Shown here one piece after another: positions 23,889 to 34,850 of a stretch of 64,000 nucleotides of DNA. Below the pieces are notes generated by a model, which was given only the letters and a program-made list of their open reading frames with translations, was not told the DNA's origin and made no database searches. The stretch's first letter is position 1. Each line of letters opens with the position of its first letter. The translations under genes were made by a program, and so were the position numbers. The DNA comes from Hymenopus coronatus (lineage: Eukaryota > Arthropoda > Insecta > Mantodea > Hymenopodidae): the NCBI GenBank assembly GCA_030762935.1, contig CM060900.1, positions 389,978,632 to 390,042,631 on the forward strand. Reading direction: 5' to 3'.

Positions 23889-24343
23889 GAATACATTACA
23901 TTAACTCTGGATGGTACAGTGTATCGCCATATAAGAGTTCAGAATGTACGTTTTTGCAGTCTAAACCTCATTAGCTCAAGAATACATTAGATTAACTCTG
24001 GATGGTACAGTGTATCGTCATATAAGAGTTCAGAATGTACGTTTTTGCAGTCTAAACCTCATTAGCTCAAGAATACATTAGATTAGCTCTGGATGGTACA
24101 GTGTATCGCCATATAAGAGTTCAGAATGTACGTTTTTGCAGTCTAAACCTCATTAGCTCAAGAATACATTAGATTAACTCTGGATGGTACAGTGTATCGC
24201 CATATAAGAGTTCAGAATGTACGTTTTTGCAGTCTAAACCTCATTAGCTCAAGAATATATTAGATTAACTCTGGATGGTACAGTGTATCGCCATATAAGA
24301 GTTCAGAATGTACGTTTTTGCAGTCTAAACCTCCTTAGCTCAA
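23889..24343 (+). repeat. 91-bp minisatellite, exactly five units
   Basis: Units start at 23889, 23980, 24071, 24162 and 24253, each 91 bp, 455 bp in all. They differ by only a few substitutions (for example ATTACATTAAC versus ATTAGATTAAC, and CGTCAT versus CGCCAT) and have no indels. The unit contains GGATGGTACAGTGTATCG and GTACGTTTTTGCAGTC. The uniformity points to a recent expansion. Confidence 0.97.
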
Positions 24344-24900
24344 GAATACTTGTATCGATATATGTGAATTCTGGAGCTAAGTGTCTTTAACAGATCATTA
24401 TCGAATAAATCAGTTTCATTTATTGGAAAGTTTCTGTGTGTTTGACTGTGCTTACACAATGCTCATTAAATCAATACGATCCTGCAGCCACATGATACAG
24501 TGACTTTTAAAAATACTTTTACAAAGTTTGAAGAAAGGTTCCTTACATTAAAACAAGAATTTTTTATATAAACACAGGTGTCAAAACCCTTCATTCTCGA
24601 TTTATTGAGATTCAAAATAGTATTAATCAAAACATTATTCTAGTTCTGACGTTTTCAGCTTGTTAGGAGGTGTTCCACACAAACACCACTTGTAGCAAAT
24701 GATCATATGTCTTCCTCTTGCGCCTAGATAAGCATGTACTCGTCGAAACATAGAATGTGAAATACTTCCAGTCGGTATCGTATGACACGTAAATTAAGAG
24801 TTTCTTCATCCGAGATGTCTACTGCATATACTAATGATTTAAGATGCCTCAAAAGGATAAAACTCCCAAGGATTGAGGGTGGGGGAACGTGCAGGTCATG

Positions 24901-25199
24901 ATCGCCCTCCGTGGTGTAATGGTTACCATGCTAACTTCATATGCCCAAGGTCGTGGATTCAAACCCGGCGGAGGACGATGGATTTTTTCGGGCGTAAAAA
25001 TCCTTAGCATGGCTTCCTTCGAAAGGGAAGTAAAGCCGTGGGTCCTGTGTCGTAGATTTACGGCACGTAAAAGAACCTCAAGCCTGATAAGAGAAGCCTC
25101 TGAGCAAAATTAAGCGATCTTTCACGCCCAATATAGAATGGGACGCTGAGAACCAAAGCAGTTAAAGAGCGTCCATAAATAACACGCCATTTCCATTTT
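24901..25199 (+). repeat. SINE-A, complete, with 12-bp target duplication
   Basis: The 299-bp element is flanked by identical GTGCAGGTCATG at 24889-24900 and 25200-25211. Its head is tRNA-derived: A box TGGTGTAATGGTTA near 24913 and B box GTGGATTCAAACCC near 24955. The body has GATTTTTTCGGGCGTAAAAA, TTCCTTCGAAAGGGAAG, TAGATTTACGGCACGTAAAA and a 3' end AAATAACACGCCATTTCCAT. Other copies are at 38228 (+) and, broken, at 35300, 49850 and 55620 (-). It would be mobilised by a LINE reverse transcriptase. Confidence 0.93.
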
Positions 25200-25699
25200 G
25201 TGCAGGTCATGGAAATAGTCCCACTCTACCTATCCATTTGTCATGTTAGATAAGAGAAGATGCATCTCGAACAATGAGATTAAAATGTGCTAGAGCATCA
25301 TGCATAAAGTACATGTTTCATCTTATGTGCAGAGGCACAGTTTCTAATAAGACTGGGAGAGTGTTCCAAATGCGGTCCCTGTAGACAGCACCTGTAAGGC
25401 ATACTGGGGGGGGATGTATTACAAATGTTAACAAGTAGCCATGGCAACACCTCTGCAGGGTAGAATGGGTCAAAGCCTTCTATAAATTAGTACATAAATA
25501 AATGAAGTTATTAGGTTGGAGCCGGAAACCCGTTGAAGCTGACATTCATTAAAACAGAGATAAAGCAAAAACGAAGCGTTTTATAGCATATGTTTATAGG
25601 AACGTATTTTCTAGTTTTGAGATCTGGAATCCAGCCCCAAACGTTGTAAATGTATTTTGAGTCATTTTGTATAGCATACATTTACGTATGCACTTACAA

Positions 25700-26389
25700 T
25701 CTTCCCTAAAACGTTAAGCGTCTGATGTGTTTCACTCACATGACCTTCTCTACCTGTTCCACAAATAAGCGATTCTTACAAAACGTTATTCTTTCATCTA
25801 CGTCATACTAGCCGATTCAAACATTAGCAGAATTGATATTATTACTTGCAAGTAGAAGGGAAATAAGGGACTACACTAGCCTAAAGCAATATTCAAATGT
25901 GATCGCTATCAACTCCATATTTGAAAAAAATGAAATTAGGTACTCTTTGCAAGGCCCAGAGTAAAACAAAGGAAAGATGAAACGAAAGATGACTTCCTGT
26001 TTTAGAAAAGTTTAAGTAGTATAAAATTGAAACCAATAATAAAGTATAACTCGGAATGTAAATACATATCGTGTGCTATATTTTTTGCGAAGGTTTTTGT
26101 CTGTCTCTTACGGTTTTCCAGTTATAGAAAAATCATCCAGAAAGACGGCGTCTTTAGATGCCATGCCCAGAAAAGTCAAGAGACACAATTGCTTTTAAAT
26201 ACATATCTTAAAACGTATAGTATTTTAATTAACATCTTTAGTCGCATTTGAGAAATTTATACATTTCGAAACAAGGAGTTGGATTTGTGGGGATTTTCCT
26301 GAAATTCTTCGTGTCGCATCCTTGGAAGATACTGAACTTAAATATAAAGTCTAGTTTTTAAACGAATTTTCGTTTTTAAGTTCCACTGT

Positions 26390-26443
<54 letters not shown>

Positions 26444-26545
26444 CCTGTTTCTAAAATCTGTTTACGGTGAAACCATAGTATGTAGTTTTATGGGTAATAT
26501 AATACTTACTCCACTTACTAAGTACATTGCGCACACGTACTAGAG
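25700..26545 (-). repeat. Interspersed repeat R-1, copy 2 (inverted)
   Basis: The minus strand carries the R-1 blocks, including AGTATCTTCCAAGGATGCGAC and the end block GGTAGAGAAGGTCATGTGA (25740-25760). The GT-rich part of the repeat is here expanded into the (AC)n tract at 26393-26440. Confidence 0.65.
26393..26440. repeat. (AC)24 microsatellite
   Basis: An uninterrupted 48-base AC dinucleotide run. It occupies the place where other R-1 copies have a short, mixed GT-rich stretch. Confidence 0.98.
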
Positions 26546-27960
26546 TAAGTAAACCTACATTCCTTTCGTTTCCATTGAGTGATCTCAGTCTTTTAGGGGT
26601 TCTAAACGTATTGTTTTATAATATTTACGAAATTATTGTTGTAAAGATATTAGTACTGTTTTATACAGCCCAAACTGTCTTTCTCACTACTTTGATAGCT
26701 ACAAAGTAAAGATTTAAGTATTTTAAAACTGTTATTAAAAAAAATTTGTTACAAGACATATTATTCTATACAAGATTATTTGAAGGCAAAGTATCCGCAC
26801 ATGTACAGTTTTGTAAAAGCTAGTTTACTATTTCTATGACAAATTATCTACCATTTTGCTCTTTTAAATTAATCTGAACTGTTATATGTATAGTCAATGT
26901 TTTACGTATTAGTAATATTGAAATTCAGATTAACAAAGAATGTTATGCATTGGAAATCAGCTATAAAATAACGATGAGATTCACAGGCTATAAAATCCTA
27001 GTCATCGTGTAAGCTAAACCTATTTATTGCATTTATATATAGCAGACAAGTATTTATATCCACATAGCTGTAAACCCTGTATTGCTGCAGCAAAAATTGT
27101 AAAATTTTGTTTCCTTAAGCGTATATATTGGAGATTCTTACCTTGTGTACTTTGTATCTTGTTTATTTATTTGCATAACCTCTGAATACATATTTAATAG
27201 TTATGTAATCAAAGAGTGATTTGTTTAAATATACCTATGCAAGTCTCTGTGGCACTAAAATCTAAATTTAAACAAAGAGTAGGAAGTAGTTGCGGGCTTG
27301 CCATAGAGTAACTTTCAACAAAAGGACTAATAATTTATTACAGCGAGTATTAACCTACAAACTTCACAATTCTGCTAAAGCACATCGCATTGCCCAGAAC
27401 AGCTTGGATAATGATAATGCTTGGAATGGGAATCTGTGTGCTAACTCTTAGCCAAACTATGTACCCATCTGCATGTGCTAATTTCAGCTTGTTCAAATGC
27501 CGAAGAATCTTTCAATACCGCCTATACTTTCATTCTATTATGTCCGACATGCTTATTCAGAATCTTTGAGCGCATGTACTGGGATACTTCTAATACTTAC
27601 TAAAGAAAGTGGATTTCAATACTACTGCCACTGGAAATGTCAGTGTGTTAGAATCAGTGAGGCGAAAACAAAGAATCAAAAGAAGGGAGAAACCGAAGTA
27701 AAAACTCTCTGGTTGAGGTAGTCAGAAAGTTTGGGCTCAAATCCACATATGGGACAAGCATTTCAATAACACCATTAATGTTGCTCTGTGTTCTTTGCCT
27801 GAGTAGCATTGGTATTGAGTTAGCTACAAAAATAGTTGAACCACACTTATACGTTATCCACTTCTACATTCCTCGGTTGAATTATATGTTAAAGTTTTTG
27901 AGCATCAAGCTTAGTCCATTAATATTGAATTGAATTAGGTGTTTTTCGGTTTAACGTTCC
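26546..27960. other. No gene seen
   Basis: AT-rich sequence. The open frames at 26527-26709 and 27497-27721 show no domain and no supporting context. Confidence 0.5.
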
Positions 27961-27968
27961 TTCATTAA

Positions 27969-28944
27969 TGGGGATAGTACTTTGGGGACCGATAACGGGG
28001 CGGAACCGAAGTTATCGCAGCATAGGATGTAGATTTGCTGTGTTGACAATACGTAGTGGTACTCATAGAAGGAAAATGGGGCAGTGGTAGACTGTGATGT
28101 TTTCACTGGCAGTGGAAGGCAATTGAGGTTGGGTGGGTGGTAAACACAAATACCACTGTTTTACGGGAACTAGCAATTCCAATATTTACATAGATTCAAT
28201 TGCTGTTGTGCAACAAGCCATCAGCATCGTTATACGATTCATTTTCTCCCAATATTTATAGATTACAATGCACAACAACGTATACTCGTATTGCCTCAAA
28301 TGTGAATCGTCTCTGATTGGCACGTAAACATGCTTTATATTGTGAAGAATTCGCTCCTCGTCACATGATGTGATTGGAGCAAAACGGAAATAGGACACAT
28401 CATCCACCGTTGGGTAAGATACTCCATCAGCAATTATTTCAGTAGCAACATCTCGTAGTATATTTCGTATTTCTCGCATTACTTAAAATCCGACATTTTT
28501 TTGAAACACTGTCTTCGCACTCTTTTTCACATGGTCTAAAACAGGTGTTACGAGTTTCAGATTAATTGTTTGCAGAAGTTCATTGACAGTTTTCAAGCTC
28601 GAGGCATTTCAATGTTCGATGTTTCTAAAAATGTGTTAATGTCGTAAATATATCTGCAAAGTTCTTCTGTATGAATTGCAAATCTTCATGCAATCAATTT
28701 GAAGCGGAAATTTTACAATCTTGATTGAAGAGCTTGCACCATCAAAAATGATGTTAATTACCTGTAAAACAGTATTGTAATATACAACATAATATACTGC
28801 TGCGTGGAGCCACGCTCCGCAACGCGTTACTGCAGGCAATACATGCGGCGCGTGCAGTCGCCAATGCAGGTCGGTCTTTACTCGGTAGCTAGTCAACTGG
28901 TGTTCGCATGTGTCTCGCTATCGGTCCCCAAGTTGCTATCCCTA
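27969..28944. mobile_element. Internally deleted hAT-type transposon
   Basis: The ends are inverted and imperfect over about 30 bp: GGGATAGTACTTTGGGGACC on the left and, read from the right end, TAGGGATAGCAACTTGGGGA. The next bases CCGATA are shared. The flanks are TTCATTAA (27961-27968) and CTCATTAA (28945-28952), an 8-bp target duplication with one mismatch, as expected for hAT. At 976 bp it is far shorter than an autonomous hAT, and it keeps only the C-terminal part of a transposase on the minus strand. Confidence 0.82.
28186..28640 (-). pseudogene. hAT-like transposase C-terminal (dimerisation) relic
   Basis: The minus strand frame 28479-28186 contains FRFAPITSCDEERIL followed by YVPIRDDSHLRQYEY and LCIVIYKYW. 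This resembles the YAPITSCDVERSFS..N..NLEKYLVVHCF block near the C-terminus of a widespread hAT-like protein family. Upstream, in a shifted frame, SSLKTVNELLQTINLKLVTP and VLDHVKK read like the preceding helices. Frameshifts and the missing N-terminal and catalytic parts make it a pseudogene. The assignment agrees with the hAT-style ends around it. Confidence 0.65.
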
Positions 28945-28952
28945 CTCATTAA

Positions 28953-29440
28953 ATTGTCTAATTTTTCTGGACCCCATGCATGAAATATACTAATTTAATA
29001 TATTAAGTTACGTTTAGATTATATAAAGCTATTTTATGCATAGTTTCTGTATACTATACTCGTACTGTTGCAACACAAAACGGTAGAAACTTTGGTTGAG
29101 TAATCTATAATTTTGGGACTCATTATCGGTATACATGTTTTAACAATGCGATCATACGAAGCCATTTGTTCACAGGTTGTAAATAATGATGCTGTTTATG
29201 ACGCTCAACATCACCTTACTTGTTTCATAGATATATTATGATATAATACCAAGCTTGTACTATGTAATTACAATAATAATTTCTTAAATAATAATTTTGT
29301 AGTGTGATAATATAAAGGACATTTTGTATTTCAATTTTCACTTTTACAAATTTATTCCTTACGAGGAGGGAACGAAACATATATATGATTAAAATTTGAT
29401 CTGGACTTTTTTTTTATTTTGAAAACATTTAAACAGGAAA
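28953..29440. other. No gene seen
   Basis: AT-rich sequence without motifs. It ends in a poly-T run near 29408. Confidence 0.5.
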
Positions 29441-29444
29441 TAGA

Positions 29445-29895
29445 TATCAGTTTTGTCTGTTATAACGTATGAATTTGAAACCTGAGTGATGACAGACGAT
29501 ATAAAATTACAGTTCGAAAGAGTAGAAAGAAAAATATTCATAAACATTTACGAGCCGATAAAGGATAAAGAACAGTTGAGAATACGTACAAATATGAAAT
29601 TAAAATTGACATATAAAACCTTATATAATAACGCTTACTAGAGCTAAAAGTGGAATGACCGGAGTATATGGTTAGAATGGACAGTGGCAGATCTGTTTAA
29701 ACATCTCTAAGAGGAAAGGAGAGGACAAAGATAAATATGGCTGGATTGTGTGGAAGCGGACTTGTATAGCACGGGGATTAGAAGATGAATGAGAAAGACA
29801 GAAACTGGAAAAGAGTTGGCTATCCTCATTAAGGAGGCGTTAGCTAAGCGGCAAGGGTTGATTGCCAGAAGCAAAAGATATACATTTTGACAAAG
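29445..29895 (+). pseudogene. Non-LTR retrotransposon, C-terminal relic
   Basis: Read in shifting frames, the plus strand gives YEFET-type words, then FERVERKIFINIYEPIKDKE, QLRIRTNMKLK, WLEWTVADLF, RRGQR, WLDCVEADLYSTGIRR and LIARSKRYTF. The order (FERKVLRKIYGPIK, then WLGH.., then RPRLRW..V..DL..LG, then A) matches the region after the reverse transcriptase in a common insect LINE group. Several stops and frameshifts are present. A related reverse-transcriptase piece lies on the other strand at 31996-32405. Confidence 0.65.
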
Positions 29896-30101
29896 CATTT
29901 AATTTCTATATTGGCAGGCTATAAGTTTTTAATATGTATTCCGCATAAAGATTCAAATCAGCTAATATTGCTGAAATTTAAAGTATGGGCTCAGCTAAAC
30001 CTAGGAGCAGAAGTCAACGGAATGAGAGCAAAAAAAAAAATTCATCAACTTTCATCTCTCCACAATCATGACCCAAAATAAATAATATCCAATGCATTAT
30101 A

Positions 30102-31450
30102 CAGTAGTTTGTTAAAAAACTTGGCCGCGGAGACCATGGACCTTGTGACCTTCACTGCATTTCCTTGCGCGCGCGTCTGTCGTCACACCTGCATCAGTCT
30201 TACTTCTGTTTTAGTTTAGTTCAAACCTGAATAACATTAGAAATGTTTAGTTTTACTTGAAGTGCCTTCAAAATGCAGTATACAGTACCAAAACAAGTGT
30301 TTATGCACAATACGTATGTGCTTATATCATCTTGTAGGGTAGTTGTAAGGCAATCTGAAACTAAATTTCCTGACGTGCGTCTTCCAAGAAGAGAGACCGT
30401 TCGTTTGCTTGTAAATAAATTCAGGGAGATGGGATCAATTTCTGATAGGAAAAGAAAGTTAACAAGCGTGTGCTTACGCAGCAGAAATTAGACGAAATCG
30501 GAGAAGGGTTAGAATGCTCGCCTCGAAAATCTCTTAGGCACCTTGCACAAGAAACTGACATTTCGAAAACTTTAGCATGGAAAGCAATAAAAGTTTTAAA
30601 ACGAAAACCATGAAAGGTTACTGTTGTCTAGGAATTTCCACCACGTGATCGCTAGAGTCGGATACATTTATGTAACTGTTTTTGAGGAATATTTATGATG
30701 GAACAATTGATCCACGATTACTATGTTAAGTGACGAAGCCTTGCTTCATTTACATTGTCGTGTATCATCACAGCACAACTGATATTATTCTACTGACAAA
30801 CCCAATTTTCGTTCACAAAACTCCTATATGTGATCAAAAAATCGGGATACGGTGTGCAATAAATGGATACAGAATAAGATGAATTTTTATGAGTGTACTA
30901 TAAATGCAGAAAGATACAGAAATAATATACTGGCACCATGTTTCGAACAACTGCCGGACGTTGAATGAGGTCCGGATATTTCCAGCAGGATTCTGCCACC
31001 GCGCATACAGCTGATGAATCATTACAGTTTAATGCGGACATTTTTCATGGTCCGCTCGGTCCCCTGATCTTACGGCATGCGATTTTTGTTTATGGGGCAA
31101 CTGGAGAAATGAAGCATACAAAACTAATCCACACACTCATTAGAAGAATTAAAACAAAATATCCCGACAGATATTAACGCTATTTCGGAAGCTGGTCTAA
31201 TACTTGCGAATGAAAGTTTCCACACAAGATGCCGTAGATGACTTGATGCTGATGGACGGCATTTCCAACATCTCCTATGATAAGCTATGCTTTGTGTTTA
31301 TTCTGATAATTTTTAATGTGGTTTGAGATTTTATATGATCCACGCATGTGTGACTGAGTGACGGGCTGTGCGACAGCCAGCCAAGTGTACAGCACTTAAC
31401 CGGGAGGCGGACCGTACGCCTGACGGCGAAGTTTTGTAGCATACTTACTG
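30102..31450 (+). mobile_element. Decayed Tc1/mariner-type transposon with both ends
   Basis: TA flanks both ends (30100-30101 and 31451-31452). The left end CAGTAGTTTGTTAAAAAACT is mirrored at the right by CAGTAAGTATGCTACAAAAC read inwards; similarity continues for ~45 bp through a GCCG-rich part and GG(A/T)CC. The interior carries a heavily mutated transposase of the DUF4817 type. The length of 1,349 bp suits a near-complete copy. Confidence 0.75.
30273..31280 (+). pseudogene. Tc1/mariner-type transposase, many disruptions
   Basis: It begins MQYTVPKQVFMHNTYV (DUF4817-like helix-turn-helix), then FPDVRLPRRETVRLLVNKF and REMGSISDRKRK. After a frameshift come LDEIGEGLECSPRKSLRHLA and QETDISKTLAWKAIKVLKRK, the second helix-turn-helix. 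Later parts are poor but readable: NFYECTINAERYRNNILAP, a degraded glutamine/aspartate block near 30975, FLFMGQLE, LEELKQNIPTDINAISEAGL and the final DADGRHFQHLL with stop at 31280. It is non-functional. The C-terminal LEELKQNI words link it to the fragment at 4690-4913, so they may be one lineage. Confidence 0.85.
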
Positions 31451-31452
31451 TA

Positions 31453-31990
31453 TAACAAGAGAGCACCGCCGATGCGAGTATCACATACACGTGAACAAGT
31501 AACTGTCAAATGAATGAAGTATAACACAGCTCTCGCTTGGAGAAAAGAGTAGCGTATGTGCAGTGTTTTACGTTTTAAACACATCTAATTGACTGAATTA
31601 CGTTGTATACTAAACTTATACCGTAAAGCAAAACAAACATTAGTTTAGACATTAGGAAGAACCTTATACAAACATATGTATGTTTTCTCCAATAGTTTCA
31701 CTTGGAATATGAACACCAGATTATGGCCGGCAGTTCATGTCTGAAATCTCATTTCAGTATTTGTACTTTTTTTTCATGACACACAACTCACTCTCATACA
31801 ACTCGGGAACAACCATTCTCTTAGACAATTTCATGATTACATGTTTTCTCATTTTCTTTCCCAAAGTTCTGATTATTGTTTCAAAATGTATTGAAACTTT
31901 GCTAATTTATAGTTTAAGCCATAGTTACCAAAATTTAACGGCCCACACAATTAAATGTGTTAGCCTAATATAAAGTAATGTTATTTAAAG
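31453..31990. other. No gene seen
   Basis: AT-rich sequence with no recognisable motif. Confidence 0.5.
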
Positions 31991-31995
31991 TTAGG

Positions 31996-32405
31996 TTAGT
32001 TATAAGTATTTTCCTTGTAAAGCCATTACTTTTTCCTTGTTTGCTAATATTTTCAAGCTATAAACACTGCCGAACTTCTGTAGTTGATATACAGCAATCT
32101 TTAAATTGTTTTCCAAATCCGGAATGACCTGCTCATCTGCAAATAAAGTAGTATCAATAATAAAACGTAATGGTGACACTTTTCTCGCAGCTATAGCTTC
32201 CAATCGAATGCAGCAGAATCAGCATAAATCTGGAATAAAGTAGGAGACAAGCGACAACCCTTCCACCTCCTGATTTTACCTTTGCACTACGTTGAGCATC
32301 ACTTTTAAGTTTAATCTCAGATCGTTGATACATAGCCTTCAACACTTTGACTGAGAAGTAATAGTTAAATTCAAATGCTGCTTGTTGTACTCCTTTCATG
32401 GCTAT
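31996..32405 (-). pseudogene. Non-LTR reverse transcriptase relic
   Basis: On the minus strand FSVKVLKAMYQRSEIKLKSD and AQRSAKVKSG lead to GCRLSPTLFQIYADSAAFDW (the G.RQGC.LSP.LF.I block, in another frame). Then come TTLFADEQVIPDLENNLKIA and ANKEKVMALQGKYL, the FADD box and the K.K.M...G block of reverse transcriptases. FADD has become FADE, and there are at least two frameshifts. About 135 codons of palm domain remain. Confidence 0.82.
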
Positions 32406-33190
32406 TTTACAACCTTAGTTCCATACAATACTAATTCCTCTATAATGGTGCATTAGCTACTTTGTCTATTTTTTAAATTAAAATCTCTCTTTAACCTTTC
32501 GTATATGTAGCTAGTATATGATTCCTATATTTCTTGAACCTTGATTAAGACTGAATCGACAGGGCACATATCTACCTTTAGGCTACCTTTCAATCACATG
32601 TCAAATATACAGTTTCATGTATGACGGGTATGAACTCTTGTGGGAAATATAACGACAACATTTCATTGTAAGTTTCCAGTCTTTACAATTCTTAGCATGG
32701 CAGCTGTGTATCATCACGTGAATAAACACCAGTACAGAGCGAATTTTATGAGGAAATCAGGAGTTTAATGCTATAGGAAATGTAAATAAACTTCTGCTAC
32801 AGAAGAAGTGTCAATGTTTATTTTTTCAATTCTGATGGCATTTTGACAAAACTTAAAAATACTCTAGACACGTAAACTTCTACTCTTCGATTACATCCTC
32901 AGCCAAAGTTATCAGTTATAAATCAGTTTATTGGATCATCTTTAATCTAATTCATTTCAAACCGCCACTGCAAACAAAACTCCCAATACATTTCTGTTGA
33001 AATCAGACAAAATGATTCGTAGTTCTGGGAAAGAAATCCTTCAGCTACTTAGTGACAGACACTCTGAATTCTATATGCCGTTTCATAATCGGCTCACCCT
33101 CACCGTGTTTTTAGGACTGGCAGCCCCCTAGCCTTTCAGGGAGCCTACGTCACGAAATCACAGAATGGAAAACCATTGCGAGGGGTCATC
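32406..33190. other. No gene seen
   Basis: AT-rich sequence with no motif. The last part (33090-33190) is GC-richer and leads into a SINE. Confidence 0.45.
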
Positions 33191-33199
33191 CCGTTGCCA

Positions 33200-33363
33200 T
33201 GCATGAACATGAAATGTAAGCGAAATTCATGATCGGAAAGGTGATAATAGAGCAATTGTTGGAATGAGTGGCGGGGAAACCGGAGGATCCGGAGAAAACC
33301 CGCCCAGACGCCGTTTCGTCCACCACAAGCGGTCTAGCCACTCACCCACGGCGCCGCCCAGAC
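33200..33363 (-). repeat. SINE-B2 copy
   Basis: Body blocks GGAATGAGTGGCGGGGAAAC, GGATCCGGAGAAAACCCGCC and CGTTTCGTCCACCAC are followed by CTAGCCACTC and GCGCCGCCC, the minus-strand tRNA-like head end. It matches 46050-46283 better than the SINE-B copies, so I treat it as a subfamily. Confidence 0.7.
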
Positions 33364-33700
33364 TGTAATATATACATCTCACAAATATAAAGGACTTTCA
33401 TTACCGTAAACTTCTTGGGAGCTGTATCTTCAGTAACTGAGCATTAACATCAAGCTGCAGTTACTGAACGATCCACGTGCGAAATTATGAAGCCCTCCAA
33501 ACCACTGCTTTTCAGCTCTACAAATGGAACGATCTGTTAAAACAGTCAGATACACCTTGAGGAACACCTCACGTGATAAGGAGTATCAGGCTTAATGTTG
33601 CTACTCACATAAAGGAAAAGGAGTGGAACTGTTTTCAGAAGTTATAGCCGCAAACACTTGGCTAATTAGTAAAAAAGGTTTGATGAATGGAGCGACATAA
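33364..33700. other. Possible LINE sequence, not resolved
   Basis: It lies just upstream of the endonuclease-like relic on the same strand and may be worn retrotransposon sequence, but I cannot read convincing protein motifs in it. Confidence 0.3.
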
Positions 33701-33707
33701 TTCTTAG

Positions 33708-33980
33708 AATTAAGAGACACAACACCGTAAGATCCATTTTGGTAAACGCAATACGCGAAACTGAATTGGAAGTTTACGAGGAAGTTCACTGCCTAGCTGA
33801 TGTTGATAGTAATCGTCGCATAGACATCATTACGATAACTAGAAGAAAATTATAAGCAGAAATAATAGACCCAGCCATCCGCTTTGAACTGATTAAAGAT
33901 CAGCCTCAATAAGTTCATCTGGAAAAACAGAAAAAAATGAGCCCACCGTACCATAATTTAAGGAACAATACTTCAGAATA
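33708..33980 (+). pseudogene. R2-like retrotransposon endonuclease-domain relic
   Basis: The frame starting RHNTVRSILVNAIRETELEV is followed by YEEVHCLADVDSNRRIDIIT, a stop, AEIIDPAIRFELIKDQPQ, a stop, and VHLEKQKKMSPPY. The pattern RHN..., then RR.DI, then .IIDP.IRFE, then QP..V..EK resembles the restriction-like (PD-(D/E)XK) C-terminal domain of R2/NeSL-type non-LTR elements. The putative acidic residues (D of RIDI, D of IIDP and E of RFE) remain, but two in-frame stops kill it. The family assignment is from motif memory and should be checked. Confidence 0.6.
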
Positions 33981-34510
33981 GGCCTATGTTTCGGATCTCG
34001 AGGAACAATCGAATGAAGGGCGAAGTACAAAATTAATGAAGTGTTTAACAAGCAATTATACAGAGCCATTTTTCTTAATCATTTTATGGTTTAAACAGAA
34101 TGCAAAATGTATTGTGGCTTTATTTTTGTAATTTCTCTTTTAATATTATAACTTTAAATGTAGTTTATAATTTTTGTTACAATTTGTTCTCATAACCTAC
34201 TTTTATATAACTGTTAGAACGCCTGGTAAAATATTTTTTGTACTAATCACATAATATTTTTTTTTTGTTAACACCCCTATATGTATGTTTTATGCTGTTT
34301 CACTAGGCATACTCATTTATGAGTCGGACAGACAAATAAGATCCGATCACTTGGCACTTGCATAATACATTTTAACACCTTGTTTTTATTTCTTTAAGTT
34401 TATTAGCACTATATACAAAATGTTCCATTGTATTAACAATACTACATGCTGGTTATAATCACTGTGTTGTTGGTTGCTCTTAATGTCTAATGTACTAAAT
34501 ATATTCAAGT
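33981..34510. other. No gene seen
   Basis: AT-rich sequence with no motif. Confidence 0.5.
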
Positions 34511-34518
34511 TTCCCAAT

Positions 34519-34702
34519 TGCTGCTGCTGCTGCTGTTGCTGTTGTTGTTATTGTTGTTATTATGATTATTACTATTATTGCTATTATTATTGTTATTATT
34601 ACTATTATTGTTATTATTATTGTTATTATTACTATTATTGTTATTATTATTACTACTATTGTTGTTTTTTTATTATTATTATTATTGTTATTATTATTGG
34701 TC
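34519..34702. repeat. Compound trinucleotide microsatellite
   Basis: It starts as CTG repeats, passes into TTG and then into long ATT tracts with periodic ACT, GTT and GCT interruptions. The long low-complexity frames across it are an artefact. Confidence 0.95.
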
Positions 34703-34850
34703 TTGTAATGATACAGATTCATTGTCCGCAACATATCTCTTTAGTCTGAACCCTAATTCTTAAGTACGTATTTTTCATATATATAATGCTATGTAACATA
34801 ATACATAGTAAATACATATAATATTCACAATATAGTGAAATCTGCTGAAT

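Noticed and set aside
18402..24343. Could either minisatellite be a CRISPR array?
   Set aside because: There are no spacers: the whole unit repeats. The context is eukaryotic, with SINEs and spliced transposon genes.
34474..34763. Long open frames on both strands across the trinucleotide repeat
   Set aside because: They are translations of the CTG/TTG/ATT microsatellite in several frames and have no flanking coding sequence.
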